Origin: an uncultured Prevotellaceae bacterium
GTDB taxonomy: Bacteria; Bacteroidota; Bacteroidia; Bacteroidales; Bacteroidaceae
Direction: 5' to 3'
NCBI GenBank assembly: GCA_902801375.1
Contig: CADCIB010000022.1
Span: 1 to 63,096 of the forward strand
Length of the DNA stretch: 63,096 bases
A model generated the notes under the pieces. That model saw only the letters and a program-made list of their open reading frames with translations, made no database searches and was not told the origin of the DNA. The number at the start of each line of letters is the position of its first letter. Position 1 is the stretch's first letter. A program made the position numbers and the translations under genes. This document shows positions 61,627-63,096 of this stretch, piece by piece.

Positions 61627-62388
61627 ATGAACATCTATTCCACCGCGATACTGACCGTCTTGATGGCTGCCCTTGCCCTCGTCTTTTTCTACCTGCTGCA
61701 CGGGCGCACGCTCCAACGGGCCCTTGTTTCCGTCGTCCGCTTCATCGTGCAGACTGCCCTCGTCGGTGCCTGCGTCTACGCTCTGCTGCGCATCGACCAC
61801 GTGCTGCTCAACCTGCTCTGGCTGCTGCTCACGGTGACGATCTGCGCGTGGTATGTGGTGCTCAAGGCACGTCTGCGCCGCAACCAGCTGCTGCCCACCG
61901 TCTGGGCAGGCATGCTCCTGTCGACAGTCGTCTGCATGCTCCCCTTCTACAGCCTGGGGAAAGTCCATCAGGCCGCGCTCTTCGTGCCCGTCTCTGGCAT
62001 ACTGCTCACGGTGATGTCGGCCCTGCTGCCTAAGGCGCTGAAGGAATATTTCGTGGCATTGGTGCGCTTCAGCGACACGTATTACTACCTGCTGGCAGGC
62101 GGCACGTCGTGGTTTAAGGCTGTCGTTCCCATGCTCCGCAGAGCCGTCGACCGCTCGTTCCTGCCCTTCTACCGCCGGCTGTCGCTGGCAGGAATCGTTG
62201 GCCTCCCCCTGCTGCTGGCAGCACAGTTGCTGGCAGGCGTAGAGCCTTTGGCAGCCGTTGCCGCCACGCTGCTGCTCACCTTCTCAGCCCTTGTGGCCAC
62301 CCTCCTTTCGCTGCTGTTCGTGGTGGTGGCCTCGCGCCATCTTGTCAGCGACAAACGCGGCCATCTGACAGATATCGTGCGCCTCTGA
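61627..62388 (+). CDS. FetB / UPF0014-like membrane permease
   Basis: 253 aa with about seven hydrophobic segments. Order and local motifs parallel the YbbM/FetB family: VVRFIVQTALVGACVYALLR early, LFVPVSGILLTVMSALLPKA in the middle, and SLAGIVGLPLLLAAQLLAGV followed by PLAAVAATLLLTFSALVATL late. In E. coli FetAB is implicated in iron export. It lies 40 bases after the degenerate ATPase. Family assignment is by eye and moderately sure. Confidence 0.68.
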   Translation: MNIYSTAILTVLMAALALVFFYLLHGRTLQRALVSVVRFIVQTALVGACVYALLRIDHVLLNLLWLLLTVTICAWYVVLKARLRRNQLLPTVWAGMLLSTVVCMLPFYSLGKVHQAALFVPVSGILLTVMSALLPKALKEYFVALVRFSDTYYYLLAGGTSWFKAVVPMLRRAVDRSFLPFYRRLSLAGIVGLPLLLAAQLLAGVEPLAAVAATLLLTFSALVATLLSLLFVVVASRHLVSDKRGHLTDIVRL

Positions 62389-62491
62389 CTCCCTGTCATT
62401 GACACGCGTCAACTGGGTTGACCGAGGTCAAGAAAACCCCTTTTCCGCTTACTTTTTCGCAGCTTTTTGATGCCCAAATGTCAAAAGGCAT

Positions 62492-62499
62492 TACCTTTG
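62492..62499 (+). promoter_or_regulatory. Promoter -7 box of the small-ORF transcription unit
   Basis: TACCTTTG, about 130 bases before the first small ORF. Confidence 0.65.
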
Positions 62500-62519
62500 C
62501 ACCCGAAATCACAAACGAT

Positions 62520-62571
62520 TGGGGTTGAAGCACAGTAGCCCCATTCCGCAGGGCGGCAAGCGTGCAGCCCT
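62520..62571 (+). promoter_or_regulatory. Structured leader of the small-ORF unit
   Basis: Two hairpins: TGGGGT/GCCCCA (62520-62543) and AGGGC/GCCCT (62550-62571), followed by an unpaired A/G-rich stretch up to the first ATG. Confidence 0.5.
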
Positions 62572-62630
62572 CAGCAAGAGAGAGTATAGAAAGGTATTAG
62601 TTTAAGGTAAAAAGATTGTTTAAGCGAGTA

Positions 62631-62732
62631 ATGAAAAAAATGATGAAGAAGGTCCTCACGACCGTTAAAGACAGCTGGGTCGAATCGGCCAGACTGATGT
62701 ATCAGTACTCCGAATACCGTATCGACCTCTAA
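62631..62732 (+). CDS. Small ORF 1 (33 aa)
   Basis: Encodes 33 residues: MKKMMKKVLTTVKDSW, then VESARLMYQYSEYRIDL. The N-terminal half is basic with hydrophobic spacing, as in an amphipathic helix, and the tail is Tyr-rich and acidic. It lies inside a unit bounded by a promoter and a terminator with no larger gene. I do not recognise a family. Whether it is translated is uncertain. Confidence 0.5.
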   Translation: MKKMMKKVLTTVKDSWVESARLMYQYSEYRIDL

Positions 62733-62807
62733 AAAAGGCAAGCGAATGTTTTCCCCAAAACCGGTGGAGACGAGTGTGAAACCCCAAAAAAAAGAAAGGA
62801 TAACACA

Positions 62808-62891
62808 ATGAAAAAGATAATAGAGAAAGTATTGAATAGCGAGAAGTTCAACGAGTATTGCAAGAACTTCGTGAAAATGCAAGGACTCTAA
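62808..62891 (+). CDS. Small ORF 2 (27 aa)
   Basis: Encodes 27 residues: MKKIIEKVLNSEKFNEYC, then KNFVKMQGL. Basic, helical, one Cys. An A/G-rich stretch (AAAGAAAGGA) lies 8 bases before the ATG and could act in ribosome binding. The terminator follows within 25 bases of its stop. It begins like small ORF 1 (MKK), which suggests a related pair. Confidence 0.5.
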   Translation: MKKIIEKVLNSEKFNEYCKNFVKMQGL

Positions 62892-62911
62892 AAAGAGAGA
62901 GTAAACAACGG

Positions 62912-62947
62912 AAATCGCATGGCCCGCCGGCTGTGCGATTTTTTTTT
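62912..62947 (+). terminator. Terminator of the small-ORF unit
   Basis: AAATCGCA pairs with TGCGATTT, with an inner GGCC/GGC-rich loop, then a run of about nine T. Confidence 0.8.
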
Positions 62948-63096
62948 GCCAGCGAGTCAACCTTATTCAGGAAAAGACAGGTTGCAGTTGTTACAGCGTT
63001 ACAGTGTTACAGTTGCAAAACAGGTTGTGCGAAAGTCAAAATTCAAGCCTATATTTATATATTTATATATATATATATAAATATATAAATATAGAA

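Noticed and set aside
62571-62960. 129-codon minus-strand open frame
   Set aside because: Runs across the plus-strand terminator and the two small ORFs; no promoter on its strand.
63010-63096. A/T palindrome at the right edge as a possible origin or attachment site
   Set aside because: Simple TATATATA-type low complexity at the window boundary with no other origin features.

Overview
The window looks like a chromosomal segment from a Prevotella-like member of the Bacteroidales. Nearly every gene start is preceded by the Bacteroidetes promoter signature TAnnTTTG (usually TACCTTTGCA), sometimes with an upstream TTTG about 19-20 bases away. Other pointers are DUF3098 and DUF4421 proteins, a FecI/FecR/TonB-receptor cascade, lipoprotein signals, and secreted proteins ending in a short type-IX-like tail (GIYxxNGxKVVxx). 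I see no prophage, CRISPR array, transposase gene or complete restriction system. Most genes are housekeeping or envelope genes.

Layout. 0-6.4 kb (minus strand): the start of a lipoprotein gene, a membrane-anchored Ser/Thr kinase with a small partner, guaA, and a coupled murU / amgK-RapZ pair for cell-wall sugar recycling. 6.4-14 kb: a candidate sRNA, a secreted protein, a phosphohexomutase, tRNA-Ser and tRNA-Glu, a large surface protein and a small winged-helix protein. 14.2-21 kb: an AraC regulator divergent from a complete RND efflux operon (adaptor, pump, TolC). 21-25 kb: a second AraC regulator divergent from a flavodoxin-cyclophilin / FMN-reductase / alpha-beta hydrolase operon. 25-32.5 kb: mtnN, DUF4421 and patatin outer-membrane proteins, a broken CPBP protease, a secreted protein and a MATE pump. 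32.6-37 kb: the ftsX-DUF3098-uppP-truB-queA-folK run, then rpsO. 37.8-43.7 kb: typA, a TPR/AraC hybrid regulator and a large secreted protein. 43.7-44.9 kb: a 1.2 kb gene-free stretch full of repeats. 44.9-51 kb: phosphoesterase, pyrD, pyrK, an XRE regulator and holA. 51-57.6 kb: a NUDIX-HsdR_N fusion, a transglutaminase-like protein and a sigma / anti-sigma / TonB-receptor cascade. 57.7-63.1 kb: a carboxypeptidase-regulatory-like protein, aguB-aguA, a FetAB-like pair with a degenerate ATPase, and a terminal transcription unit holding two very small ORFs.

The most unusual signal is repetitive. (1) A 38-bp REP-like palindrome occurs as an inverted doublet inside guaA and singly inside the MATE gene, both times in frame, and a looser relative sits in the phosphoesterase gene. 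(2) GAGGTGA-type 7-bp tandem tracts lie in guaA, the phosphoesterase gene, the end of amgK-RapZ and the FecR-like gene. (3) Four intergenic arrays have different unit sequences but the same exact 22-bp period. (4) A MITE-like 214-bp element lies between 65-bp direct repeats. Structured leaders precede rpsO, pyrK and the flavodoxin operon. Two unusual fusions (AmgK-RapZ and NUDIX-PD-(D/E)XK) stand out among the proteins.

All functional names come from motif recognition by eye; no database search was run.
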